A DNA stretch of 64,000 bases from Pseudomonas sp. BGI-2 (GCF_004310295.1 NZ_SISB01000009.1:83255-147254); one strand, 5' to 3'; positions 28,291-40,510 are shown, numbered from the stretch's first letter. The notes: generated from the sequence alone by a model not told the origin. A program made the numbers and translations.

Positions 28291-29991
28291 TCAGCCAACC
28301 CGATCCAGCACCCGCCATTGCAGTGGTGCGACAAATCCCGCAACCCACCCCGGCACATCGGCAGGAGGCATCGGCCGGGCGATGAAATAGCCTTGGGCAA
28401 CTTCACACCCCAGTCGCAACAGCAACTCACCATGCTCGATACTTTGCAGCCCTTCGGCAATCACCTGCCGGCCAAACGCTCGGGCCAGTCCGATCACCGC
28501 CGTGGTCAGCGCCAAGTCATCGTGATCATCAAGAATGTCGCGCACAAACGATTTATCGATCTTGATGGTTTGGGTACGCAAACGCTTGAGGTAGCTCAGC
28601 GACGAATAGCCGGTGCCGAAGTCGCCCAGTGAAAACTGCACTCCGAGCTCCTGACAGGCCTGCAAACAGGCGCTGACGTGCTGGATGTTCTCGATCGCCA
28701 CCGACTCGACGATTTCCAGGTCGAGCATCTGCGGAGCAACGTCGGTATGCCGGGCCAGGACGTGCCTGAGGCGGTCGACGAAATCCGCGCGCTGAAAATG
28801 CCGTGCCGCGATATTAATGCTGATCGGCCAGCCCTGCCCCGCCTGCTGCCAGTGGTGCAACTGCGTCAACACCTGATCCATCACCCATTCACCGATGTCG
28901 ACGATCAGGTCCGTCTCTTCCACCAGCGGCAAAAACTCCCGGGCCGGGACCAGGCCATTTTGCGGATGCTCCCAGCGCAACAGCGCCTCGAAGCCGACCA
29001 CCACGCCAAGGCGCATATTGACCTTGGGTTGAAAATGCAGACGCAACTCATCGGCGGCCAGCGCCTGGCGCACTCGCTCGACCGTCTGGTGAGTGGCCTT
29101 GACCTCCTGATCCCTCGACACGTCGAACAGATGGAATCGGTTGCGACCGCGCTGCTTGGCCACGTACATGGCCTGATCGGCGTGACGCAACAGGGTTTCG
29201 GCATCTTCATTATCGAGGGGAAACAGCGTGACGCCGATGCTGGCGAACACATTGATGTCCTTGCCATGCAAGGTGTACGGCGCCGAGACTGCCCCCAGCA
29301 CCCGATTCAGCGCCGCGCGCAATTCCGGCAGATCCCGCACGTAACGCAACACCAGCACGAACTCGTCGCCAGCCAACCGCGCTACCACATCTTCGCCACG
29401 CACGATGTGGCGCAAACGCTTCGCCACTTCCACCAGCAATTGATCGCCACTGGCGTGGCCGTAGCCGTCGTTGACCGCTTTGAACCCGTCAAGGTCGAGC
29501 ATACAGACGGCGAGCGGAATGTTTTCCTGCCGGGAGAACTCCAGCGCCTGGTCCAGCAGATCCGAGAGGAACGCGCGATTGGGCAACCCGGTCAGCACAT
29601 CATGCCCGACCCGCCATTGCAGGGAATGTAATAACTGGCGTTTTTCACTGATGTCGAAACGAATCGACAGGTATCGATCAACCCGTCCGGTGGCGTCATT
29701 GAGTACCGGCACCATGGTGCTTTCGACCCAGTACAGGCTGCCGTTCTTGGCGCGATTACAAATGTCGCCCTTCCAGACGTTGCCCAGCGCAATGGTGCGC
29801 CACATGCCGGCGAAGAAATCAGCGCTGTGCACACCGGAATTGAGGAGACGATGGTTCTGCCCGAGCAACTCATCACGGCTATAGCCGGACACGGCGCAGA
29901 ACTGATCGTTGACGTGGGTGATCCGACCGCTCAGGTCAGTCTCGGAAAAAATGGCGGCGGCATCCACGGCCCTGCGGTATTTCTCATCCAT
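28291..29991 (-). CDS. PAS-GGDEF-EAL cyclic-di-GMP signalling protein
   Basis: A soluble 566-residue protein. A PAS domain (about 1-125: ITHVNDQFCAVSGYSRDELLGQ) is followed by GGDEF (about 130-290) with an AGDEF active site and an RGED inhibitory site five residues before it, then EAL (about 305-555). In EAL the EALLRWEHP, LEIVES, KIDKSFV and IAEGL motifs are kept, but the usual DDFGTGYS reads GDFGTGYS, losing one metal-binding Asp. Cyclase activity is plausible; phosphodiesterase activity may be reduced. No membrane span. Confidence 0.9.
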   Translation of the reverse strand: MDEKYRRAVDAAAIFSETDLSGRITHVNDQFCAVSGYSRDELLGQNHRLLNSGVHSADFFAGMWRTIALGNVWKGDICNRAKNGSLYWVESTMVPVLNDATGRVDRYLSIRFDISEKRQLLHSLQWRVGHDVLTGLPNRAFLSDLLDQALEFSRQENIPLAVCMLDLDGFKAVNDGYGHASGDQLLVEVAKRLRHIVRGEDVVARLAGDEFVLVLRYVRDLPELRAALNRVLGAVSAPYTLHGKDINVFASIGVTLFPLDNEDAETLLRHADQAMYVAKQRGRNRFHLFDVSRDQEVKATHQTVERVRQALAADELRLHFQPKVNMRLGVVVGFEALLRWEHPQNGLVPAREFLPLVEETDLIVDIGEWVMDQVLTQLHHWQQAGQGWPISINIAARHFQRADFVDRLRHVLARHTDVAPQMLDLEIVESVAIENIQHVSACLQACQELGVQFSLGDFGTGYSSLSYLKRLRTQTIKIDKSFVRDILDDHDDLALTTAVIGLARAFGRQVIAEGLQSIEHGELLLRLGCEVAQGYFIARPMPPADVPGWVAGFVAPLQWRVLDRVG

Positions 29992-30294
29992 GAATCAGGC
30001 TCGCTGTCGCTAGCGGTGGGACTGCGCAAACACGTTTTCACTCCATGACCCGCATTTGATGACTTCGCAGAACCGAAGATCGGCTAGTCTCAAAAACCTC
30101 GTGCAAGGCTGGCAAGGGAGCGCAATGCTGACGGTTTCGCATTGCCCATTTTCTCGAAACAGGTCACTAAACACCCCTTATTGGCGGCGATTCTACGAAA
30201 TGCATCACATTTTGCAAAGCAAGGTGATGGATCATGCAGTTGTCTAATGCAAAAATCTATCGTTAAGTTCTTGATTCTAAATGGGAATTGAGCG

Positions 30295-30609
30295 ATGCAA
30301 ATTTCAAGTTTGGGTCCAGCCATCCGACGCTACCGCAAGGTCGCGGGGCTTACTCAGGCTGAACTCGGCGAAAAAACCGGTTTTGACCCCAAAACCATCA
30401 GCCGCTTTGAAACCGGAACGTATACCCCCAGCGTTGAAGCCTTGTTCCTGCTTGCCAAGGTGCTGGACGTAAAGCTGAAAGCCTTTTTCGCAGATTTAGT
30501 CGATGAAGATGAACAGCGGGCGTATCTGTTCGGCGTCATTCACAAAGCCACCCCGAAGGATCTGGGAAAGCTGATTGCAGCGGTTGACCAGGCCTTGTCC
30601 AAGCCTTAG
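30295..30609 (+). CDS. XRE-family HTH transcriptional regulator
   Basis: A 104-residue protein. The helix-turn-helix covers residues 8-62 (IRRYRKVAGLTQAELGEKTG ... TISRFETGTYTPSVEALFLLAKVL). The C-terminal 40 residues have no recognised domain. It is a monocistronic gene with its own strong terminator; neighbours suggest no target. Its upstream region (30056-30294) is more AT-rich than its surroundings and contains no gene I can support. Confidence 0.85.
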   Translation: MQISSLGPAIRRYRKVAGLTQAELGEKTGFDPKTISRFETGTYTPSVEALFLLAKVLDVKLKAFFADLVDEDEQRAYLFGVIHKATPKDLGKLIAAVDQALSKP

Positions 30610-30640
30610 TGCCAGCAATAAAGAACAATGCCACAAATGA

Positions 30641-30687
30641 AAAAGGAGGCCGATGTGTCTGATACGACACATCGGCCTCCTTTTTTA
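30641..30687 (+). terminator. Strong terminator after the HTH regulator
   Basis: AAAAGGAGGCCGATGTGTC pairs with its complement (30666-30684) over 19 bases around a 6-base loop, followed by T residues. The flanking A run makes it usable from the minus strand too, so it may also stop SRP RNA readthrough. Confidence 0.92.
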
Positions 30688-30806
30688 TGTTCGTTCTAAA
30701 AATCGGAAACGACAAAACACCGCCTGGAACAAGCTCCATGGCCGCACAACGAAATAAGTATTTTTAAACAGAAAACGCGAGAGAGTACTCGCGGTGCGTT
30801 ATGGAG

Positions 30807-30912
30807 GCAACCCCACCAGCCACACCCCGGCACACAATGTTCCCGCTGTGGCTGCTTCCTTCCGGATCTGACCAGGTTCACGGGTAATCGTTGCGGGGGG
30901 ACCGATGGGGTC
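30807..30912 (-). ncRNA. ffs: Signal recognition particle RNA, small bacterial type (4.5S)
   Basis: RNA partner of Ffh for co-translational targeting of membrane proteins. The universally conserved apical part is present on the minus strand: ACCTGGTCAGATCC, then the GGAAGG tetraloop side and AGCAGCC. The closing stem GACCCCA / TGGGGTTG frames it, and CGTTATGG / CCATAACG further out (30797-30921) should form the precursor end. The exact mature ends cannot be fixed by reading. Confidence 0.95.
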
Positions 30913-30947
30913 ACCATAACGACGCTCACCTGACGGCGAGCCGCGCC

Positions 30948-30975
30948 ATTGTACCTATCTGAGACGAAGTTACAA
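30948..30975 (-). promoter_or_regulatory. Sigma-70 promoter of the SRP RNA
   Basis: On the minus strand TTGTAA (-35) and TACAAT (-10) are separated by 16 bases, with a start expected near 30941, about 20 bases before the precursor stem. Confidence 0.75.
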
Positions 30976-31043
30976 CCGTTCGATCCAGATTAAAAATATG
31001 AATCAGGTCAAGGACATGCACAGGACGCGAAACTCCACTGTCC

Positions 31044-31188
31044 GTAGCAGCTGTCGAGCCTGCGAGGCTGCGTCCGGCTGCGCAGCAGTCGTAAAATCAG
31101 GCAGCGCGGTTTTGCAGGTAAACCGCGAGCACCGGATTTACTCCTGCTTTGCAGCCGGACGCAGCCTCGCAGGCTCGACAGCTGCTAC
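31044..31188. repeat. Perfect 38-base inverted repeat (GTAGCAGCTGTCGAGCC family)
   Basis: Arms 31044-31081 and 31151-31188 are exact complements, beginning GTAGCAGCTGTCGAGCCTGC. The 69-base centre contains CGCGGTTTTGCAGGTAAACC. This REP-like family occurs once in the window. Confidence 0.85.
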
Positions 31189-31211
31189 AAGCGGACGCGC
31201 TGTGTGCAGGA

Positions 31212-32378
31212 TTACAGGTCTTGCAACACCTCATCCGCCCTGCCGCCCTCTTGCTGGATCACCAGGTGGATGAAGTGCAGCTTGGCAATCACCGCTGGTG
31301 GCAGGACGAACGGATAAAAATCCGGCTGGCCCATGCTGCGCGACAGTTCATTGAGCATGCCGGCCAGTTCGATCCACGCGTTGACGAATGACAGGAACGC
31401 CGCGCCGCCGGGATGCTGCGGATCGTAGAGCGTGTCGGACGGAAATGGCTGGTAGTCAAAATCCATTTCCCGCGCGCTCATGCCAAACCCCAGCGCCGTG
31501 TCCACCGCATCCATCATGTGCAGGTAATGCGCCCAGGTTTCCGCCCAGTCTTCCCACGGATGCATGGTGGCGTAGGCGCTGACGCACTGTTGCTGCCAGT
31601 CAAGTGGCGCGCCTTGCTGGTAATGCCGCTCCAGAGCGTCGGCGTAGCTGACACGCTCATCGCCGAACAGGCTGCGGAACGACTCCAACCAAGGGCTATT
31701 GGCGATCAAGCGGTCCCAGTAGTAATGCCCGACTTCATGCCGAAAATGCCCGAGCAGCGTGCGATAAGGTTCGTGCATTTGCACCCGGACCTTTTCGCGG
31801 TGGGCGTCGTCGGCTTCCTTGATATCGAGGGTGATCAGACCGTTGGCGTGACCCGTGGTCGGCGGCTTGCCTTCAAGGTCGACACCGATGAAGTCAAAGG
31901 CCAGGCCGGTCTGTTCGTCGATGGTTTTGGGAATCACCTGCAAACCCAGGCTGATCAACTGTGCGACCAGACGACGCTTGGCGGTTTCGACCTTGCGCCA
32001 GCGTTCGTGGTTTTCGGCAATCGACAGGTCTGGAATGGTGCGATTCAGGCTACAGGCGATGCACAACGCATCGTGGTCATTGGCCGGCAGCAACCAATTA
32101 CACGCAGCGGGAGAGTCGAGGTTGGCGCAGCGCCGGAACAGACCGGCTTCGGGATCGGCGTCGAGCCGCCAGGTGTCCGCCTGCACGCCTGGCTGCAGCG
32201 AGGACAGGCGACTCTGCTCCGGCTGATAACCCAGCGCTGCCGAACAGGCCAGGCACTGGCTGTTGCGAAAGAACAGCGACTGCCCGCAGCGACAATGCCA
32301 GACCTTGCTGTTGCGCGAACTTTCGCCCATGAAGGGCGCGGCGATGCGTGAGCTGAGCTGTTCGAAAAAGCGGTACAT
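31212..32378 (-). CDS. Putative zinc-binding metallopeptidase family protein
   Basis: A 388-residue cytoplasmic protein. The N-terminus has paired cysteines in WHCRCGQSLFFRNSQCLACSAALG, a zinc-ribbon-like domain, and CIACSLNRTIPDL follows near 110. The C-terminal part has the metallopeptidase signature HFRHEVGHYYWD (HExxH with HEVGH) and a downstream acidic WEDWAETWAHYLHMMD. It belongs to the putative zinc-binding peptidase group often found as a single conserved gene in Proteobacteria. Substrate unknown. Confidence 0.82.
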   Translation of the reverse strand: MYRFFEQLSSRIAAPFMGESSRNSKVWHCRCGQSLFFRNSQCLACSAALGYQPEQSRLSSLQPGVQADTWRLDADPEAGLFRRCANLDSPAACNWLLPANDHDALCIACSLNRTIPDLSIAENHERWRKVETAKRRLVAQLISLGLQVIPKTIDEQTGLAFDFIGVDLEGKPPTTGHANGLITLDIKEADDAHREKVRVQMHEPYRTLLGHFRHEVGHYYWDRLIANSPWLESFRSLFGDERVSYADALERHYQQGAPLDWQQQCVSAYATMHPWEDWAETWAHYLHMMDAVDTALGFGMSAREMDFDYQPFPSDTLYDPQHPGGAAFLSFVNAWIELAGMLNELSRSMGQPDFYPFVLPPAVIAKLHFIHLVIQQEGGRADEVLQDL

Positions 32379-32452
32379 GGCGATCTCTCCCTGGGGCTTG
32401 CCAAGACTAGATCATTGCCGCGCGAAGATCGTTCAAGTTCAACGCAATCAAT

Positions 32453-32540
32453 GTGGGAGCGAGCTTGCTCGCGATAGCGGCGGATCAGGCAACATTAATT
32501 TTGACTGTGATGGCCTCATCGCGAGCAAGCTCGCTCCCAC
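32453..32540. repeat. REP doublet (GTGGGAGCGAGCTTGCTCGCGA family)
   Basis: Arms GTGGGAGCGAGCTTGCTCGC and complement (32453-32474, 32519-32540) are perfect, with a 44-base centre. Lies between ligA and the metallopeptidase gene. Confidence 0.88.
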
Positions 32541-32559
32541 AGGTTGAATCGTCAGGCCC

Positions 32560-34956
<2,397 letters not shown>

Positions 34957-34983
34957 TCAATCTGTGCTGCTGTACAAATCATT

Positions 34984-35064
34984 GTAGGAGCCAGCGGTAC
35001 GGCGACCCGACTTGCCGGCGAAGGCGTATGTATGATCGCCTTCGCCGGCAAGCCTGGCTCCTAC
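34984..35064. repeat. Variant REP doublet (GTAGGAGCCAGCGGTACGGC arm)
   Basis: Left arm with the long type (GTAGGAGCCAGCGGTACGGC) and right arm of short type (GCCTGGCTCCTAC), joined by GCCGGCGAAGGCG / CGCCTTCGCCGGC. Lies between zipA and ligA. Confidence 0.78.
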
Positions 35065-35067
35065 AGA

Positions 35068-35922
35068 TCAACGCTTCTGGGTCAGGGCGCGACGTTCGAA
35101 TTCAACGATGCGCTGACGGTAGTGCTCGATGGTCTGGGCGGTCAGTACGCTGCGCTGGTCGTCTTTCAGTTCGCCATTCAGCTCCTGGGACAGTTTGCGC
35201 GCTGCGGCCACCATCACGTCGAACGCTTGCTTCGGATGACGCGGGCCTGGCAGGCCGAGGAAGAAGCTCACCGCCGGCGTGCTGAAATGGTCGATATCAT
35301 CCAGATCGAAGATGCCCGGCTTGACCGCATTGGCCATGGAGAACAGAACTTCACCGTTGCCGGCCATGCTTTCGTGGCGGTGGAAAATATCCATCTCGCC
35401 GAAACGCAGACCGCTTTCCAGAATGTTCTGTAACAACGCCGGGCCTTTGAAGCCGGCCGTGTCGCGGCAGATCACGCTGATCACCAGCACTTCTTCGGCT
35501 TGCGGTTGTTCCTTGTCGCTGACCGAAGGCGAGGCCTTGGTGTCATCCGGGAAGTCGTCGTCACGGCTGCTGAAGCTCGGGCCGCCGTCCAGATCCAGGC
35601 TGAGGTTCATGTCACCCTGGGAAGGCTCGCCGTGGCCACGCTTGCCGCGCTTGGAACCCGATTCACGCGGCTCACGGGCAGGCATGCTCACCGACGGCAG
35701 ATCGTGCTCGTCCAGTTGCGGTTCTTTATGATTATCCAGCACGCGGGGCGGGCCCAACAGCTCGGCGCTGGTGTCCTCGTCCGGCAGGTTGGACAAACTT
35801 CGGTCAAGACGGAATTTCAGTTTTCCCTTGCCGCCGCGCATGCGACGCCAGCCATCGAAAAGAATACCGGCAATGACAATAATGCCGATGACGATCAGCC
35901 ACTCGCGCAGACCGATTTCCAT
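35068..35922 (-). CDS. zipA: Cell division protein ZipA
   Basis: Inner-membrane anchor that tethers FtsZ to the division site, 284 residues. One N-terminal span ([21 protein letters not shown]) is followed by the basic segment [18 protein letters not shown], a charged linker (about 45-145) and the C-terminal FtsZ-binding domain ([20 protein letters not shown] ... [22 protein letters not shown]). Gene order smc-zipA-ligA is typical of Pseudomonas. Confidence 0.96.
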   Translation of the reverse strand: MEIGLREWLIVIGIIVIAGILFDGWRRMRGGKGKLKFRLDRSLSNLPDEDTSAELLGPPRVLDNHKEPQLDEHDLPSVSMPAREPRESGSKRGKRGHGEPSQGDMNLSLDLDGGPSFSSRDDDFPDDTKASPSVSDKEQPQAEEVLVISVICRDTAGFKGPALLQNILESGLRFGEMDIFHRHESMAGNGEVLFSMANAVKPGIFDLDDIDHFSTPAVSFFLGLPGPRHPKQAFDVMVAAARKLSQELNGELKDDQRSVLTAQTIEHYRQRIVEFERRALTQKR

Positions 35923-36180
35923 GTAATCCCGTGCCTCTATAAAAAATGCTGAAAAATAAGGGGTTTACAACTCGCAAACCGCTTTAAAACGTGGCGCCAA
36001 CTCTATGTTCTGACAGGCGTTTTGCCCACGTATACGAAAAATTGACATTAAACTAGCACGACCAAAGGCAACTTTACACCGTCTGTCACAATGGCTTGCG
36101 CGAATATGTCGATTGGCCAGCAAGTCGAGACAGGTAAAAAAGTCCTACAGACTAAAAATACTTGCCCTACAAGCGCCGAC

Positions 36181-39100
36181 TCAGGCCTCCACCATCGCCA
36201 TCGCCTCCTCGACATCCACTGCCACCAGACGCGAGCAACCCGGTTCGTGCATCGTCACACCCATCAGTTGATCGGCCATTTCCATGGCGATCTTGTTGTG
36301 GGTGATATAGATGAACTGCACCGTCTGCGACATCTCTTTGACCAGCCGTGCGTAGCGTCCAACGTTAGCGTCATCCAAGGGCGCATCAACTTCATCGAGC
36401 ATGCAGAACGGCGCCGGATTCAACTTGAAGATGGCAAACACCAGGGCCAATGCGGTCAGGGCTTTTTCGCCACCGGAGAGCAAATGGATGGTGCTGTTCT
36501 TCTTTCCTGGCGGCTGCGCCATGATCGTTACCCCTGTATCGAGTAGATCTTTGCCCGTCAGTTCCAAATACGCGCGTCCTCCACCGAAAACTTTTGGGAA
36601 TAACGCCTGCAAACCGCCATTGATCTGATCAAAGGTATCTTTGAAGCGGTTTCGGGTTTCCTTGTCGATCTTGCGAATCACGTTTTCAAGCGTGTCCAGT
36701 GCTTCCACCAGATCGTCGTTCTGCGCATCCAGATAACGTTTACGCTCGGATTGTTGCGTGTATTCGTCGATGGCCGCCAAGTTGATCGCACCGAGGCGCT
36801 GAATACGCGCGGCAATGCGTTCGAGCTCTTCTTCGGCATCCTTCTCGCTGGCCTCGGCTGTCAGCGTGGCGAGCACGCCGTGCAGGTCGTAGCCGTCTTC
36901 CAGCAGTTGATCTTCAAGTGTCTTGCGGCGCACGGTCAGGGCTTGCCATTCCATGCGCTGGGTTTCCATCTGCCCGCGAATCAACTGCGATTGCTGCTCA
37001 GCCTGATTGCGACGTTTTTCCGCATCACGCAATTCACGGTCAGAGTCTTCCAGAGCGATCTGCGCCGTCTTGAGTTCTTCGTCGACGGTCATGCGCTTGT
37101 CGAGCAACTCTTCGAGTTTCAGGCGCAATTCTTCCAGCGGCGCTTCGCCCTCCTCCAGATTGAGGCTCAGCTGTTCGCGTTTCTCGGTCAGGCGCTCGGA
37201 CTGCATCTCCAGTCGTTCCAGCGCCTGACGCGTGGAGTCGTGTTGCGCTCTGAGCGAGCCGAGGCGCACCGCCAGTTGATGCGCGTGATCCTTGTGTTGC
37301 CGGGCTTCCTGACGCACCCGGTCAAGTCGCTCGCGCAGGCTGTCGCGCTGGGCCAGCAGCAACTCGCGCTGCTCGGTGTCCAGCGCCATGGCGTCGAGGG
37401 CTTCCTGCAATTGCAGGCGCGCTTCGCCGATGTTTTCGTGCTCCAGCGCACGTTGTTCGGCCAGCTCGGTGAGCTCTTCATCGAGCCGCGTCCGGCGCAA
37501 CGTCAGTTGTTCAACCTTGGCTTTGCCGGCAGACAACTGGGCTTTCAATTCGCCTTGCTGACGCGCTTCGTCTTGCAGCAAACGACGCAAATGTTCGCGA
37601 CCGTTTTCCTGTTGACGCTGCTGCGCCCTGAGATTCTGAAGCTGGGTTTCCAGGGTTTCGACCGTGGCTTCGCGCTCTTCGCGCTCGATGCTCAGACGCT
37701 GGATTTCCTGACCACGGGCGAGCACGCCGCTTTCCGCTTCACTGGCCCGGCGCACACGTAAAAAGTGTCGACCCACCCAATAGCCATCGCGACTGATCAA
37801 GCTCTGGCCGGCGCTCAGCTGACTGCGCAAGGCCAAGGCCTGTTCGAGGTTTTCAACCGGTTTGACCTGCCCCAACCAGGGCGACAGATCGATCTGCGCT
37901 TCCACTTTATCGAGCAAGCTGCCGGGCACGCGCACGCCATCACTGGCCGGGCTGAGCAAGCGCAGATCGCCCTGGGCAAAACCGGCCAGATCGAAATCGA
38001 CGAAGTCATCCACCAGCACCGCTTGCAGGTCGGCGCCGAGCACGGTTTCCACCGCCAGCTCCCAACCGGCTTCGACTTTCAGACCTTCGGCCAGACGCGG
38101 ACGGTCCGCCAAATGCTGTTCGCGCAGCCATTCAGCGGTGCCGGTGCCCGGGTCGAGTGCGGCTTGCTGCAAAGCTTCAAGGGAGGCGAGGCGACCGTTC
38201 AGACGCTGCAAATCGCCCTGCGCCTGTTGCTGATTCTGCAGCGCCAATTGCAATTCCTGACGCAGTTGTTCAAGGCGTTCGACCTGGGCTTCTTCGCTGG
38301 CCTGCAAATCTTCGAGGGTCGCTTCGCTCGCGGCCAGTTGCTCGCTGAGCTCCATGATCGCCGCGTCTTCCGGGTCCGCAGAGAGCAAGGCGCGTTCCTC
38401 GCCAAGACGCTTCTGACGATCGGCCAGTCGCTCCATGCTGGTTTCCAGCTGCTGGATGCGCGACTGCTGAACCTCGGATTGACGACGCGGTTCGGCGGCG
38501 GTCAGGTTGAACGTGTCCCACTGCTCCTGCCAGCCGTGCATGGTGGTTTCGGATTCTTCCAGGGCGGCAGCGGCTTCTTCGGCAGCGGCGCTGGTGACTT
38601 CCTGCTCCGGCGTGAGCATGTCCAGCTCTTCGCCGAGGGTCAGCAGCAACGTGCGGTCGTGGCCCAGGTGTGATTCGGTTTCCAGTCGCGCACGCTCGGC
38701 TTCTTTCAGATCGTCCTGCAATTGGCGCAAGCGCTGCTGACCGTGCTGGATGCTCTGCTCGACCCGGGCGATGTCGCCGCCGACCGAATAGAAGCGTCCC
38801 TGCACCAGATTGAAGCGCTCGGACAGGTCATGGTGCCCGTCACGGAAGCGTTCGATGCTCGCGTCGGCGTTACGTTGCTCGGCGACCAAGGCTTCGAAGG
38901 TGACTTCCTGATTACCAATGACCGCTTCGCGCTGCCCGACCTGTTCGTTCAACGCCTGCCAGCGCAGGGCCGACAGCTGGGCCTTGAGCTGACGCTCTTC
39001 GCCTTTGTATTCCTGATACTTCTTGGCGGCCTCGGCCTGGCGGTGCAAACGCTCCAGCTGACGCTCGAGCTCATCGCGCAGGTCGGTCAGGCGGGCCAGG

Positions 39101-39669
39101 TTTTCGTGGGTGCGGCGAATGCGGTTTTCAGTCTCGCGCCGACGCTCCTTGTACTTGGAGATGCCGGCCGCTTCTTCGATGAAGTTGCGCAGGTCTTCGG
39201 GCTTGGACTCGATCAGCTTGGAGATCATCCCCTGCTCGATGATCGAGTAGCTGCGCGGGCCCAGGCCTGTACCCAAAAAGATGTCGGTGATATCGCGACG
39301 GCGGCATTTGGTGCCGTTGAGGTAGTAAGTGGTCTGGCTGTCTCGGGTCACTTTGCGGCGAATGGAAATTTCCGCATAGGCGGCGTACTCACCGAGCAGG
39401 GTGCCGTCGGAGTTATCGAACACCAGCTCGATACTCGCCTGGCTCACCGGCTTACGGCTGGTGGAGCCGTTGAAGATGACGTCGGTCATCGATTCGCCGC
39501 GCAGGTTCTTGGCCGAACTTTCGCCCATCACCCAGCGGACGGCGTCGATGATGTTCGACTTGCCGCAGCCATTCGGCCCGACCACCGCCGCCATGTTGCT
39601 GGGGAAGTTAACCGTGGTCGGGTCGACGAAGGATTTGAACCCTGCCAGCTTGATGCACTTGAGCCGCAC
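36181..39669 (-). CDS. smc: Chromosome segregation ATPase Smc
   Basis: A 1162-residue SMC protein that compacts and segregates the chromosome with ScpA/ScpB. Walker A GPNGCGKSN is at about 32-40, followed by coiled coil, a hinge around 510-640, a second coiled coil, then the signature LLSGGEKALTALALVFAI and Walker B FCMLDEVDAPLDD. The start is GTG (MRLKCIKLAGFKSFVDPT). It begins two bases after the stop of an upstream GntR gene, so the two are probably cotranscribed. Confidence 0.97.
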   Translation of the reverse strand: MRLKCIKLAGFKSFVDPTTVNFPSNMAAVVGPNGCGKSNIIDAVRWVMGESSAKNLRGESMTDVIFNGSTSRKPVSQASIELVFDNSDGTLLGEYAAYAEISIRRKVTRDSQTTYYLNGTKCRRRDITDIFLGTGLGPRSYSIIEQGMISKLIESKPEDLRNFIEEAAGISKYKERRRETENRIRRTHENLARLTDLRDELERQLERLHRQAEAAKKYQEYKGEERQLKAQLSALRWQALNEQVGQREAVIGNQEVTFEALVAEQRNADASIERFRDGHHDLSERFNLVQGRFYSVGGDIARVEQSIQHGQQRLRQLQDDLKEAERARLETESHLGHDRTLLLTLGEELDMLTPEQEVTSAAAEEAAAALEESETTMHGWQEQWDTFNLTAAEPRRQSEVQQSRIQQLETSMERLADRQKRLGEERALLSADPEDAAIMELSEQLAASEATLEDLQASEEAQVERLEQLRQELQLALQNQQQAQGDLQRLNGRLASLEALQQAALDPGTGTAEWLREQHLADRPRLAEGLKVEAGWELAVETVLGADLQAVLVDDFVDFDLAGFAQGDLRLLSPASDGVRVPGSLLDKVEAQIDLSPWLGQVKPVENLEQALALRSQLSAGQSLISRDGYWVGRHFLRVRRASEAESGVLARGQEIQRLSIEREEREATVETLETQLQNLRAQQRQQENGREHLRRLLQDEARQQGELKAQLSAGKAKVEQLTLRRTRLDEELTELAEQRALEHENIGEARLQLQEALDAMALDTEQRELLLAQRDSLRERLDRVRQEARQHKDHAHQLAVRLGSLRAQHDSTRQALERLEMQSERLTEKREQLSLNLEEGEAPLEELRLKLEELLDKRMTVDEELKTAQIALEDSDRELRDAEKRRNQAEQQSQLIRGQMETQRMEWQALTVRRKTLEDQLLEDGYDLHGVLATLTAEASEKDAEEELERIAARIQRLGAINLAAIDEYTQQSERKRYLDAQNDDLVEALDTLENVIRKIDKETRNRFKDTFDQINGGLQALFPKVFGGGRAYLELTGKDLLDTGVTIMAQPPGKKNSTIHLLSGGEKALTALALVFAIFKLNPAPFCMLDEVDAPLDDANVGRYARLVKEMSQTVQFIYITHNKIAMEMADQLMGVTMHEPGCSRLVAVDVEEAMAMVEA

Positions 39670-39671
39670 GC

Positions 39672-40331
39672 TTAAGCGTCCGTCAGGGCAGAAACCACCA
39701 GATCGCAGCTGCGCTGGGCATAGGCCGTCAGCACGTCGCGGATCTGCGGAAAGTCACGGGCCAGCACGGCGGCGAGCAAACGTTCGAACAGTTCGAGGAA
39801 CTCGCTCATCGACGCCTTGCGCTGGTCCAGCGCGAGGAAATACGCACGACTCATGGCCGGCTGCAGGTTCTCGACGGTTTCCTGCAAGTACGGATTGTTG
39901 GCGAATGGGTACGCGGCGCGCATCACGTTGAAGCTGTCGTCGACGAAGGTGCGGATGTCCTGACGCTCGTAGCTGGCAGCCAGGCGCTGCTGGATCTGCA
40001 CGAACGGCGCCATGTCGGCCTGGACCTGCCAGCCTTTGGCCACGGCATTGCCGAGCAGGATGTACAGCTCGCTCATCAGCGTGCACAGGCTCTGCACCTT
40101 GTGGGCGGTGAGCTCGGTCACGTGGGCACCGCGTCGCGGCAGGATCGCGATCAGGTGGCGGCGCTCGAGAATCAGCAAGGCCTCACGGACCGAACCGCGA
40201 CTGACATTGAGGGCCAGCGTGACCTTCTGTTCCTGGATGCGCTCCCCGGGCTTCATTTCGCCACGAATGATGCGTTCGGCGAGGTGGTGAGCGATTTGCT
40301 CGGCGAGGCTGTCCGGCGCCTTGAACGTCAT
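39672..40331 (-). CDS. GntR-family transcriptional regulator (FCD type)
   Basis: A 219-residue regulator. The winged helix covers about 10-75 (IAHHLAERIIRGEMKPGERI ... GSVREALLILERRHLIAILP); the C-terminal FCD ligand domain follows. It diverges from xdhABC across a 266-base gap with repeats that could be its operator, and it lies two bases ahead of smc. Control of xanthine dehydrogenase is a reasonable guess, not shown. Confidence 0.9.
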   Translation of the reverse strand: MTFKAPDSLAEQIAHHLAERIIRGEMKPGERIQEQKVTLALNVSRGSVREALLILERRHLIAILPRRGAHVTELTAHKVQSLCTLMSELYILLGNAVAKGWQVQADMAPFVQIQQRLAASYERQDIRTFVDDSFNVMRAAYPFANNPYLQETVENLQPAMSRAYFLALDQRKASMSEFLELFERLLAAVLARDFPQIRDVLTAYAQRSCDLVVSALTDA

Positions 40332-40510
40332 GATTGTCCTTCAAACTCTTCGATCTGCACAGGCGGCGCAGTGTAGCGCACATGAAGGGTCATGGCGGAG
40401 TGCCCACTCAGCGGTTTTTGGCACGAATCAAGCAAAAAGCAGGCTAACCCGCGAGGGTCAATAATGAAGGAACGAGTCGTTGATCGACAAAATGCTGTTT
40501 CCTGACCTTT

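Larger units (their letters stand above)
30610..31211. other. 602-base gene-free stretch with terminator, SRP RNA and long palindrome
   Basis: Holds the regulator's terminator (30641-30687), the minus-strand SRP RNA (30807-30912) with its promoter, and a perfect 38-base inverted repeat (31044-31188). No protein gene was seen. Confidence 0.8.

Noticed and set aside
30056..30247. 63-codon frame upstream of the HTH regulator
   Set aside because: No ribosome site, no recognisable domain; probably leader DNA.
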